Shown: in pieces, positions 1 to 5,660 of the stretch
How positions within the stretch are numbered: position 1 is the first letter of the stretch
Layout: each line of letters starts with the position of its first letter
DNA from: Syntrophomonadaceae bacterium
Lineage (GTDB): Bacteria; Bacillota; Dethiobacteria; DTU022
Assembly: GCA_007130585.1 (NCBI GenBank)
Contig: SLSE01000025.1
Location: forward strand, 1 to 7,717
Reading direction: 5' to 3'
Length of the DNA: 7,717 bases
Notes under the pieces: generated by a model
Told to the model about the DNA's origin: nothing
Database searches by the model: none
Seen by the model: the letters and a program-made list of their open reading frames with translations, nothing else
Program-made: the position numbers and the translations under genes

Positions 1-36
1 ACAGGGATGATTCCGGCCCTGAAGCCGGACAATATA

Positions 37-78
37 AAACCCCCCGCAGTTCAAGCGTGAAAGAACTGCGGGGGGTTT
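37..78. terminator. Strong bidirectional intrinsic terminator
   Basis: A perfect 16-bp stem (37-52 pairing with 63-78) encloses a 10-nt loop (53-62). Its core is six C facing six G. On the plus strand it is followed by a T-rich tract (TTTCTTGTTTTTGTT, from 76), and on the minus strand by TTTTATATT (39 down to 31), so it can work in both directions. It lies 10 bp past the stop codon of the minus-strand trpB2, so it ends that transcript. It probably also ends a plus-strand gene that lies mostly left of the window. A smaller 6-bp hairpin (TCCGGC 12-17 with GCCGGA 24-29) sits just upstream on the plus strand. Bases 1-36 show no gene I can identify. Confidence 0.93.
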
Positions 79-88
79 CTTGTTTTTG

Positions 89-1447
89 TTATCTTATTGA
101 TTCAAGCGAGGCGATCGATTTGTCGATCTCATCCTGCGGGTATTCGACGTCCCTGATTTTCCCGGCCAGGTAGTCGTCATAGGCGGTCAGGTCAAAGTGG
201 CCGTGGCCGCTTAAGTTAAAGAGAATTGTTTTTTCTTCGCCCGCTTCCTTGCACTCCAGGGCCACCTCGATGGCGCCCTTGATGGCGTGGGCTGTTTCAG
301 GGGCGGGCAGAATGCCTTCGGTGCGGGCAAAGGTGAGGGCGGCTTCGAAAACGCCTTCCTGCCCGTAGGCCCGGGCTTCAATCAGGCCGTCTTTGTGGAG
401 CTGGCTGACCAGGGGCGACTCGCCGTGGTAGCGCAGGCCGCCGGCGTGGATGCCCGGAGGCATGAAGTTATGGCCCAGGGTATACATCATCAAAAGCGGC
501 GTAAAACCGGCCACGTCGCCAAAATCGTAGGTAAAGGCGCCCTTGGTCAGGGTCGGGCAGGCCAGCGGCTCGACTCCGATTGCCCGGACAGGTTTGTCTT
601 TCCTGATCTTGTCATGCAGGAAGGGGAAGCTGATCCCGGCAAAGTTACTGCCCCCCCCGCAGCAGCCAATTACGTAATCGGGGTATTCGTTAATGAGCTT
701 GAACTGCTCGATACACTCCAGGCCGATCACGGTCTGGTGCAGCATGACATGGTTGAGCACGCTGCCCAGGGCGTAGTTGGTATCGCTTTTGCCGGCGGCA
801 TCTTCGACCGCTTCGCTGATCGCCAGGCCGAGGCTGCCGTTGGAGTCGGGATTTTCGGCCAGGGCATCACGACCCGATTGGGTCAGGTCCGTGGGACTGG
901 CGTAAACGTCGGCGCCCCACACTTCCATCAGGGATCGGCGGTACGGTTTCTGGTGGTAGCTGACCTTGACCATGTAAACCCGGCACTCCATGTCGAAGTA
1001 GTTGCAGGCCAGGGCCAGGGAACAGCCCCACTGGCCGGCGCCGGTTTCGGTGGTCAGCTTATTGACGCCTTCTTTTTTGTTGTAATAGGCCTGGGCAACT
1101 GCCGTATTGGGCTTGTGGCTGCCGGCCGGGCTGACTCCTTCTTGCTTGTAATAGATCTTAGCCGGGGTGCCGAGCGCCTTCTCCAGGTTGTAGGCCCGGT
1201 AGAGCGGGCTTGGCCTCCAGAGGCTGTATATATCGAGAACTTCTTCCGGGATGTCGATCCAGCGTTCCCGGGATACTTCCTGCTCGATCAGGGCCATGGG
1301 GAAGAGGGGAGCCAGGTCATCGGGGCCGGCAGGCTGTTTGGTGCCCGGGTGTAAAGGGGGCTGCATGGGATTGGGCATGTCGGCCTGAATGTTGTACCAT
1401 TTCCTGGGGAGATCCTTTTCCGGTAATATAATCTTGCGTTCTTTCAT
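89..1447 (-). CDS. trpB: Tryptophan synthase beta chain, TrpB2 type
   Basis: The product is a 452-aa PLP enzyme that joins indole and L-serine (or O-phosphoserine in some TrpB2 enzymes) to give L-tryptophan in the cytoplasm. Visible signatures are AGSHKPNTA at 108-116, where K112 should hold the PLP; TETGAGQWG at 133-141, with E134 in the catalytic position; the phosphate-binding loop CCGGGSN at 262-268; and a C-terminal SGHGHFD. HKPNT rather than the HKINN of TrpB1, the roughly 30-residue N-terminal extension and the length point to the TrpB2 subfamily, which usually acts without TrpA. The ATG at 1447 follows AAAGGAGG (1457-1464) with good spacing. No trpA or other trp gene is next to it. 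It is the only gene in its transcript, behind a Trp T-box, and ends at the hairpin 37-78. A role in indole salvage or backup Trp synthesis is inference. Confidence 0.95.
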   Translation of the reverse strand: MKERKIILPEKDLPRKWYNIQADMPNPMQPPLHPGTKQPAGPDDLAPLFPMALIEQEVSRERWIDIPEEVLDIYSLWRPSPLYRAYNLEKALGTPAKIYYKQEGVSPAGSHKPNTAVAQAYYNKKEGVNKLTTETGAGQWGCSLALACNYFDMECRVYMVKVSYHQKPYRRSLMEVWGADVYASPTDLTQSGRDALAENPDSNGSLGLAISEAVEDAAGKSDTNYALGSVLNHVMLHQTVIGLECIEQFKLINEYPDYVIGCCGGGSNFAGISFPFLHDKIRKDKPVRAIGVEPLACPTLTKGAFTYDFGDVAGFTPLLMMYTLGHNFMPPGIHAGGLRYHGESPLVSQLHKDGLIEARAYGQEGVFEAALTFARTEGILPAPETAHAIKGAIEVALECKEAGEEKTILFNLSGHGHFDLTAYDDYLAGKIRDVEYPQDEIDKSIASLESIR

Positions 1448-1456
1448 TTTCAGTAA

Positions 1457-1464
1457 CCTCCTTT
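1457..1464 (-). promoter_or_regulatory. Ribosome binding site of trpB2
   Basis: Read on the minus strand this is AAAGGAGG, followed by 9 nt before the ATG at 1447-1445. It lies outside and downstream of the T-box terminator, which fits control of transcription rather than masking of the ribosome site. Confidence 0.85.
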
Positions 1465-1476
1465 AATTTTAAACAT

Positions 1477-1503
1477 AAAAAAACTCACGTCCGGGGACGA
1501 GAG
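1477..1503 (-). terminator. T-box leader terminator before trpB2
   Basis: On the minus strand CTC-T-CGTC pairs with GACG-T-GAG around a CCCG loop (1503 to 1484), with one T-T mismatch. Seven T follow (1483-1477). Outer AAA/TTT pairs can lengthen the stem. It lies just after the T-box element, as expected for the terminator that uncharged tRNA prevents. The stem is short and interrupted, so some readthrough is likely. Confidence 0.85.
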
Positions 1504-1797
1504 TTTGTTCGCGGTACCACCCTGGTTACCTGTATAAAATACAGGTCGCTCTGTCAGATGCGGAAGAGCTCTAAATATCTTAGGCTTTCCAGACCCGCTT
1601 TCTTTTATCGGCGAAAGCTCCGACCGGGTCTACTCGCGCTGTTCCAGCGCTTTCAGCCGGTACCTCCGGGACCCATTCACGCGGTGCGCCGACACCGGAA
1701 TTTCAGCTTTGGAAGTTTAAACTTCCTCCATCCGGCTCTCTGGGGCGACCCAATCCAGGCTACTAGTTCCCGTCATCGGTTGGTTATGCTCTTTGAT
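1477..1797 (-). ncRNA. T-box riboswitch, tryptophan type (UGG specifier)
   Basis: This tRNA-sensing leader controls trpB2. On the minus strand, in order: GATGA (1777-1773) and AGTA (1764-1761) of the lower Stem I and specifier loop; AGAGAGCCGG (1741-1732) with partner TTCCGG (1700-1695); the specifier context GTGAATGGGTCC, placing UGG (Trp) at 1675-1673 after GAA; a 6-bp GCGCTG/CAGCGC hairpin (1650-1636) and a 7-bp AGACCCG/CGGGTCT stem (1631-1591), probably the Stem II region; an 8-bp hairpin (1546-1528); and the T-box core AACCAGGGTGGTACCGCG (1527-1510). The terminator follows. In this family an uncharged cognate tRNA pairs with the specifier and with the UGGN bulge, stabilising the antiterminator. 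An AUG reading of the specifier, one base earlier, is out of the usual register and does not fit the downstream gene. The transcript start is estimated from the promoter. Confidence 0.93.
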
Positions 1798-1802
1798 AAA
1801 AG

Positions 1803-1831
1803 ACAATAGCACAGCTCAAAGACCCTGTCAA
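1803..1831 (-). promoter_or_regulatory. Sigma-A promoter of the T-box/trpB2 unit
   Basis: On the minus strand there is a perfect -35 TTGACA (1831-1826), a 17-bp spacer and a -10 TATTGT (1808-1803, four of six consensus positions). Transcription should begin near 1797-1794, just ahead of T-box Stem I. The placement relative to the leader supports the call strongly. Confidence 0.88.
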
Positions 1832-1999
1832 GCATTTTTTCAGCCGTCCCCGGCCGGTATTGTTTTGCAGATTATTTTATTCTCCTTGAAGGATATTCAC
1901 ACCGCACGGCGAAAATAAAAAAAGCGGAAGCGGTTAACCCGCCGGAGAGGATTGTCTAGAGAACTGCCGCGGCCCCGTTTTCTGTTTCAGGGAGAAAAA
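1832..1999. other. Divergent intergenic spacer, no gene seen
   Basis: This stretch separates the minus-strand trpB2 promoter from the plus-strand purine operon promoter. I see no convincing coding region. It contains the palindrome GGTTAACC (1932-1939) and an 18-nt segment (1939-1956) that almost matches bases 2058-2076 inside the riboswitch. ATTCACACC (1895-1903) recurs at 2118-2126. A regulator binding site could lie here, but none is recognisable. Confidence 0.5.
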
Positions 2000-2029
2000 T
2001 TGAATATCCTGAATTCGTTAAAAAATTAT
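2000..2029 (+). promoter_or_regulatory. Probable promoter of the purine operon
   Basis: TTGAAT (2000-2005, four of six -35 positions) lies 18 bp before AATTAT (2024-2029, four of six -10 positions). This would start the RNA near 2036-2040, immediately before the first paired element of the riboswitch, which is where a start is needed. The region is AT-rich and holds an 8-bp inverted repeat (2016-2023 with 2029-2036). The hexamers are weak, so the assignment rests mainly on position. Confidence 0.5.
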
Positions 2030-2040
2030 TTTAACGAGGG

Positions 2041-2155
2041 AAAGTGTGCCTAGGGTTCCGCCGGAGAGGAATTGTCCGGGCTGGTCCGAGTGGCACAGGC
2101 ATCCGCAGGTTTCCGGCATTCACACCAGGATGTCACACCGGAGGGATAAAAGCCC
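2041..2155 (+). ncRNA. ykkC-family subtype 2 riboswitch, probably PRPP-sensing
   Basis: The conserved ykkC blocks appear in order: GTGTGCCTAGGGTTCCG (2044-2060), CTGGTCCGAGTGGCACA (2081-2097) and CACACCGGAGGGATAAAAGCCC (split here as CACACCGGAG 2133-2142 and GGATAAAAGCCC 2144-2155). TGTGCC (2045-2050) pairs with GGCACA (2092-2097) to form the P1-like helix. Family knowledge: subtype 1 senses guanidine, while subtype 2 variants sense ppGpp, PRPP or nucleoside diphosphates. The CACCGGAGGGATA-AAGCCCAGGCGGG arrangement and a downstream purine operon fit the PRPP class best. ppGpp cannot be excluded by eye because the two classes differ by very few bases. The expected logic is an ON switch: ligand holds the GGGATAAAAGCCC element and blocks the overlapping terminator. 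It precedes a purine permease and pur genes. Confidence 0.87.
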
Positions 2156-2203
2156 AGGCGGGTAGGTTTCGCTCGATACCTATCTGTTTGGGCTCTATTT
2201 ATT
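2151..2203 (+). terminator. Riboswitch expression-platform terminator
   Basis: A 17-bp stem (2151-2167 with 2178-2194, including four G-U pairs) closes a 10-nt loop and is followed by the moderately U-rich CTATTTATT. Its 5' arm starts with the AGCCC that ends the aptamer's GGGATAAAAGCCC element, so aptamer folding and terminator folding exclude each other. The weak T-run suggests leaky termination. After it, GGGAGGTGA (2207-2215) resembles a ribosome site but has no well-placed start, and the permease site follows at 2301-2306. Confidence 0.82.
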
Positions 2204-2312
2204 CCGGGAGGTGAGACGCAGGCAAAGCAGGCTAAACGAGCGAAAAGGTTTGCAGAGTTATCATAATTACTTTCCCCGTACCGAGACAATAATAAACTGA
2301 AGGAGGAAGAGG

Positions 2313-3605
2313 ATGCAGAAGTTTTTTAAGTTTGAAGAACATAAAACCAACCTGAAGACAGAAACCACCGCAGGCGCCACGACTTTCATGACCATGGCCT
2401 ACATTATTTTTGTTAACCCCTTTATTTTGAGCCAGGCGGGTATGGATTTCGGCGCTGTTATGACCGCCACGATTCTTGCCGCCGGTTTCACCACGATCCT
2501 GATGGGATTATTGACCAATTATCCTTTTGCCCTGGCCAGCGGTATGGGCCTGAACGCCTTTTTCGCATTTGTGGTAGCGGCCCAGTTTGGCTGGCAGGCA
2601 GCCCTTGCGGCAGTGTTTGTTTCCGGGGTAGTATTTTTTATCCTCGCTGTTACCGGAGCGATCACCCACATCGATGCGGCCGTCCCCTCCAGCCTTAAGA
2701 GCGCGGTGGCCGCCGGTATCGGCCTGTTTATTGCCTTTATCGGCCTGCAGAATGCCGGCATCATCGTTGGCTACGAGCCCACCCAGGTTACCCTGGGCGA
2801 CCTGACCCAGCCCGGACCAATTCTTTCCCTGATCGGGCTGGTTTTTATTGCCGTACTGATGGCCCGCAAGGTCAGGGGAGCGATCCTGATCGGGATCATC
2901 CTGACCACAATTGTCAGTTTCATAATGGGCTTCCAGGCCGCCCCGACCGGGCTGGGCGATATTTTCGGTCCCCCGGCCAGCCTGTCTCCGATCCTTTTCC
3001 AGCTTGACTTCAGGGCACTCCTGGCCATCCCGTTCTTTGTGATCTTTTCATTCGTGTTCGTCGATGTCTTCGACACCATGGGGACGCTCCTCGGAACCGG
3101 GGCGCGGGCGGGCTTCCTGGACAAGGACGGCCGCCTGCCGAAGGTCGACAAGGCCATGCTGGCAGACGCCGTAGGGACCATGGGCGGCGCCCTGGTCGGG
3201 ACAAGTACGGTAACCACTTATATTGAATCAACCGCCGGCATTTCAGAGGGCGGCAGAACCGGTTTTACATCGGTCGTTACCGGTATTTTGTTCTTCCTGA
3301 CCCTGTTTCTCGCTCCCCTGGCCGGGCTGGTGCCCGCCGAAGCCACCGCCCCGGCGCTGATCGTTGTCGGAGTGCTGATGGTCGGAGCCGTAATGAAGAT
3401 TAACTTTGATGATTTTACCGAGGCTTTTCCGGCATTTTTGACCATTATTTTCATGCCGCTGGCTTACAGCATTGCCGATGGTATTGCTATCGGTTTTATC
3501 GCCTTCCCGCTGGTTAAGGTAGTTTCCGGCAGGGCCTCGGAAGTTCACTGGCTGCTCTACATCCTGGCCGTCATTTCCCTGGTCCACTTCTTCGGCCTCT
3601 TCTAG
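2313..3605 (+). CDS. pbuG: Purine base permease, AzgA/PbuG type (NCS2 superfamily)
   Basis: This 430-aa membrane protein resembles guanine/hypoxanthine (PbuG) or adenine (PbuO, AdeP-like) proton symporters. Almost the whole length is made of hydrophobic helices, about 12-14. Family motifs visible are TTFMTMAYIIFVNP (23-36), SGMGLNAFFAF (76-86), FVDVFDTMGTLLG (249-261), and GTSTVTTYIES (296-306) followed by GGRTGF, which line the substrate site in this family. There is no signal peptide beyond the first membrane helices. The ATG at 2313 follows AGGAGG (2301-2306) at 6 nt, giving the start MQKFFKFEEH, which matches the usual N-terminus. It is the first gene after the riboswitch and precedes purE by 195 nt. 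Purine uptake is well supported; the exact base (guanine, hypoxanthine or adenine) is not readable here, so the symbol names the family. Confidence 0.9.
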   Translation: MQKFFKFEEHKTNLKTETTAGATTFMTMAYIIFVNPFILSQAGMDFGAVMTATILAAGFTTILMGLLTNYPFALASGMGLNAFFAFVVAAQFGWQAALAAVFVSGVVFFILAVTGAITHIDAAVPSSLKSAVAAGIGLFIAFIGLQNAGIIVGYEPTQVTLGDLTQPGPILSLIGLVFIAVLMARKVRGAILIGIILTTIVSFIMGFQAAPTGLGDIFGPPASLSPILFQLDFRALLAIPFFVIFSFVFVDVFDTMGTLLGTGARAGFLDKDGRLPKVDKAMLADAVGTMGGALVGTSTVTTYIESTAGISEGGRTGFTSVVTGILFFLTLFLAPLAGLVPAEATAPALIVVGVLMVGAVMKINFDDFTEAFPAFLTIIFMPLAYSIADGIAIGFIAFPLVKVVSGRASEVHWLLYILAVISLVHFFGLF

Positions 3606-3640
3606 GGCGCCGGTGCTGCAGGACAGTGAAGCGCCTGTTG

Positions 3641-3699
3641 TCCCGGACAGGCAGGCAGTAAGGGACAGGGATGCAGATCCCCGGATTACCTGTCCGGGA
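3641..3699 (+). repeat. Inverted repeat, 11-bp stem, between permease and purE
   Basis: TCCCGGACAGG (3641-3651) is a perfect inverted match to CCTGTCCGGGA (3689-3699), with 37 nt between. Inside it, GGGAT (3668-3672) and ATCCC (3677-3681) form a 5-bp hairpin with a GCAG loop. CCTGT (3634-3638) can instead pair with ACAGG (3647-3651), giving a competing fold. It is followed by AAAAGAGAAC rather than a T-run, so it is not an ordinary terminator. I do not recognise an RNA family. Confidence 0.7.
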
Positions 3700-3710
3700 A
3701 AAGAGAACAA

Positions 3711-3774
3711 GGCGGCAGCCGAAAGCCGTGTTAAGCCGACTTTCCCCTCATGCTTACCGGGTCCGGCTGCCGCC
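3711..3774 (+). repeat. Second inverted repeat, 11-bp GC-rich stem, upstream of purE
   Basis: GGCGGCAGCCG (3711-3721) is a perfect inverted match to CGGCTGCCGCC (3764-3774), with 42 nt between. A GAAAG/CTTTC pairing (3721-3725 with 3740-3744) is possible inside. The stem ends 26 nt before the purE start and 13 nt before its GGAG site, so it does not cover the ribosome site directly. The nearest T-run (3796-3800) is about 20 nt away, too far for a classic terminator. It could protect or punctuate the mRNA, or be part of a structured leader. Confidence 0.7.
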
Positions 3775-3800
3775 AGCAAATCAGACTGGAGTTGATTTTT

Positions 3801-4331
3801 ATGCCTGAAGTTAAAGTAGGGATTATTATGGGCAGCGATTCAGACCTGCCGATCATGCGCAAGTGCGCCGAGGCCCTCGATCATTTCGGCATCGGCTGGG
3901 AGATGGTTGTCTCCAGCGCTCACCGCCACCCGGAAAAAACGGCCCGTTATGCCCGGGGCGCCGGGGAAGCCGGCCTGAAAGTGATTATAGCCGGAGCCGG
4001 CGGCGCGGCCCACCTGCCAGGGGTGATCGCCTCGATGACTTTACTGCCCGTTATCGGGGTGCCGATCGCCATAGAGCCGATGGGCGGGGTGGATTCCCTT
4101 TACTCGATTGTCCAGATGCCGCAGGGAATTCCGGTGGCCACGGTTACGATAAACGGCGCCTACAATGCCGGACTGCTGGCGGTCCAGATCCTGGCCCTGT
4201 CGGACAGCGACCTGCACCAGAAGCTGAACAATTACCGCCAGTCGCTGGCTGCCAGGGTGGAAGAAAAGGACTCCGCGCTGCGCGAAAAAATTGCTTCTGA
4301 AAAAAGTTCCACTGAAGGTGATCAGAGTTGA
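3801..4331 (+). CDS. purE: N5-carboxyaminoimidazole ribonucleotide mutase / AIR carboxylase catalytic subunit
   Basis: The product is 176 aa. PurE makes CAIR in de novo purine synthesis, either from N5-CAIR (class I, with PurK) or directly from AIR and CO2 (class II). Visible are GIIMGSDSDLP (7-17), SSAHRHPEK (38-46) with the catalytic-position H41, IAGAGGAAHLPG (63-74), and GVDSLYSIVQMPQGIPVAT (96-114). Overall it is class I-like, but SAHRHP replaces the usual SAHRTP, and INGAYNAG stands where IGKAGAxNA is common. The ATG at 3801 follows GGAG (3788-3791) and begins exactly at the family's MPxVKVGIIMGS; a longer in-frame start at 3750 lies inside the inverted repeat and adds unrelated residues. 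The stop overlaps the purB start by two bases (TTGA). No purK lies beside it. Confidence 0.96.
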   Translation: MPEVKVGIIMGSDSDLPIMRKCAEALDHFGIGWEMVVSSAHRHPEKTARYARGAGEAGLKVIIAGAGGAAHLPGVIASMTLLPVIGVPIAIEPMGGVDSLYSIVQMPQGIPVATVTINGAYNAGLLAVQILALSDSDLHQKLNNYRQSLAARVEEKDSALREKIASEKSSTEGDQS

Positions 4332-5620
4332 TTGAACGCTATACCCGCCCCCGGATGGGTAAAATCTGGAGCCTGGATAACCGCTACCAGAAATTCCTGG
4401 AAGTTGAGATCCTTGCCGCAAAAGCATGGGCGGAACTCGGTATTATTCCGAAAGAAGCAGCGATAAAAATTGAGGAAAATGCAGCCTTTGACCTGCAGCG
4501 GATCGAGGAGCTGGAACGGGAAACCAGGCACGACGTGGTGGCTTTTACCCGCGCCGTGGCTGAATCGCTGGGCGAAGAAAGCCGCTATTTTCATTACGGA
4601 CTTACCTCCTACGATATAGTGGATACGGCCCTGTCCGTAATGCTCATTGAGGCGGCGGCCCTGATCCGGGAAGGCCTGACAGAGCTGGAGGAAGTATTAA
4701 AAGACCAGGCTCTCCGCCACAAGGAGACACCAACCGTGGGAAGAACGCACGGTGTGCACGCCGAACCGACCAGCCTGGGCCTGAAATTTGCCCTCTGGCT
4801 GGGAGAAGTGCGGCGCGGCCGCGAAAGGCTGGACAGGGCGGCCGAAGGGGTGCGGGTCGGCAAAATATCGGGAGCGGTGGGCAATTTTGCCCATATCGAT
4901 CCCTTTATAGAGGAGTATGTCTGCAAAAGGTTAAACCTTGAGCCCGCCCCGGTTTCCACCCAGGTTTTACAGCGCGACCGCCATGCCGAATATGTCGGAA
5001 CCCTGGCCCTGATCGGGGCTACCATGGAGAAGATCGCCCTGGAGGTCCGCAACCTGCAGCGCACCGAAACCAGGGAGCTGGAAGAACCTTTTTACAGCGG
5101 TCAGAAAGGGTCTTCGGCCATGCCCCACAAGCGCAACCCGGTAACCTGTGAAAAAGTATGCGGCCTGGCCCGCCTGTTGCGCGGCTATGCCGGCACGGCC
5201 CTGGAAAACGTGGCCCTCTGGCACGAGAGGGATATTTCCCACTCCTCGGTTGAGCGGGTGATCCTGCCCGACAGCACCATTGTCTGCGATCACATCATCC
5301 AGCAGATGATCCGGGTAATCAGGGACCTCAGGGTTTACCCGCAGCAGCTTGCGCGCAACCTGGAGTTAACCGGGGGATTAATTTACTCCCAGCGCGTTCT
5401 CCTGGAGCTGGTGGAAGCGGGAATGTCGCGGGAAGAGGCTTACGACCTGGTCCAGCGCTGCGCCATGGAAGCATGGGACAGCGGCCGGCCGTTCAAAGAA
5501 ATTCTGTCCGGGGAGGACGCGGTGGTTGAGCGGCTGGGCCCGGAACTGCTGGAAAACTGTTTTGACCCCGCTTTTTACATGCTGCGGGTCGACTATATTT
5601 ACCGCAGGCTGGGGCTGTAA
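4328..5620 (+). CDS. purB: Adenylosuccinate lyase
   Basis: This 430-aa enzyme of the fumarase/aspartase superfamily forms a cytoplasmic homotetramer. It splits fumarate from SAICAR and from adenylosuccinate, two steps of purine synthesis. It opens with MIERYTRPRMGKIW, typical of Firmicute PurB. RHDVVAF carries H68; GRTHGVHAEPT (138-148) carries H141; and the signature loop GSSAMPHKRNP (261-271) carries the catalytic serine. RDISHSSVERVILPD and LIYSQRVLL follow. The length matches the roughly 430-residue family norm. The start is TTG at 4328, overlapping the purE stop, with GAAGGTGA (4313-4320) upstream. This overlap suggests translational coupling to purE. Confidence 0.97.
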   Translation: MIERYTRPRMGKIWSLDNRYQKFLEVEILAAKAWAELGIIPKEAAIKIEENAAFDLQRIEELERETRHDVVAFTRAVAESLGEESRYFHYGLTSYDIVDTALSVMLIEAAALIREGLTELEEVLKDQALRHKETPTVGRTHGVHAEPTSLGLKFALWLGEVRRGRERLDRAAEGVRVGKISGAVGNFAHIDPFIEEYVCKRLNLEPAPVSTQVLQRDRHAEYVGTLALIGATMEKIALEVRNLQRTETRELEEPFYSGQKGSSAMPHKRNPVTCEKVCGLARLLRGYAGTALENVALWHERDISHSSVERVILPDSTIVCDHIIQQMIRVIRDLRVYPQQLARNLELTGGLIYSQRVLLELVEAGMSREEAYDLVQRCAMEAWDSGRPFKEILSGEDAVVERLGPELLENCFDPAFYMLRVDYIYRRLGL

Positions 5621-5660
5621 TCGCTTTGAAAATCCGAAACCTGAAAGGGAGGAAAATAAT

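Noticed and set aside
287..1354. A 355-codon plus-strand open frame opposite trpB2
   Set aside because: It is antisense to a clear TrpB2, its product has no family signature, and its length follows from the GC-rich codon pattern of the real gene.
1558..1809. An 83-codon plus-strand open frame
   Set aside because: It lies entirely opposite the T-box leader, whose conserved elements explain the sequence.
1915..1945. A possible minus-strand terminator (GCGG/CCGC hairpin followed by a T-run)
   Set aside because: The stem is only 4 bp, it is separated from the T-run by TTCCGC, and no minus-strand gene lies upstream to terminate.
2050..2289. A 79-codon minus-strand open frame
   Set aside because: It is antisense to the riboswitch and terminator and has no convincing start or homology.
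2211..2300. A possible 29-codon leader peptide from GTG 2211, next to GGGAGGTGA
   Set aside because: The ribosome-like sequence abuts the start with no spacing, and the product shows no runs of regulatory codons.
2204..2312. A tandem guanine riboswitch or second promoter after the PRPP-type aptamer
   Set aside because: I looked for the purine aptamer core and found none. CATAAT (2262-2267) resembles a -10 but has no matching -35.
3641..3774. The two inverted repeats as ordinary intrinsic terminators
   Set aside because: Neither is followed by a T-run on either strand at the right distance, and the loops of 37 and 42 nt are too long for a typical terminator.
3243..3779. A 178-codon minus-strand open frame
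   Set aside because: It is mostly antisense to the permease and has low-complexity, shadow-like composition.
3613..3795. A 60-codon open frame between the permease and purE
   Set aside because: It runs through both inverted repeats, has no ribosome site, and its product has no recognisable features.
3750..3800. A longer purE start at 3750
   Set aside because: The extra 17 residues are not found in PurE, and the ATG at 3801 has its own ribosome site.
5526..5660. A longer purC start inside the end of purB
   Set aside because: It would overlap purB by 95 bp with unrelated, Cys/Trp-rich sequence, and TTG 5661 has a strong ribosome site.
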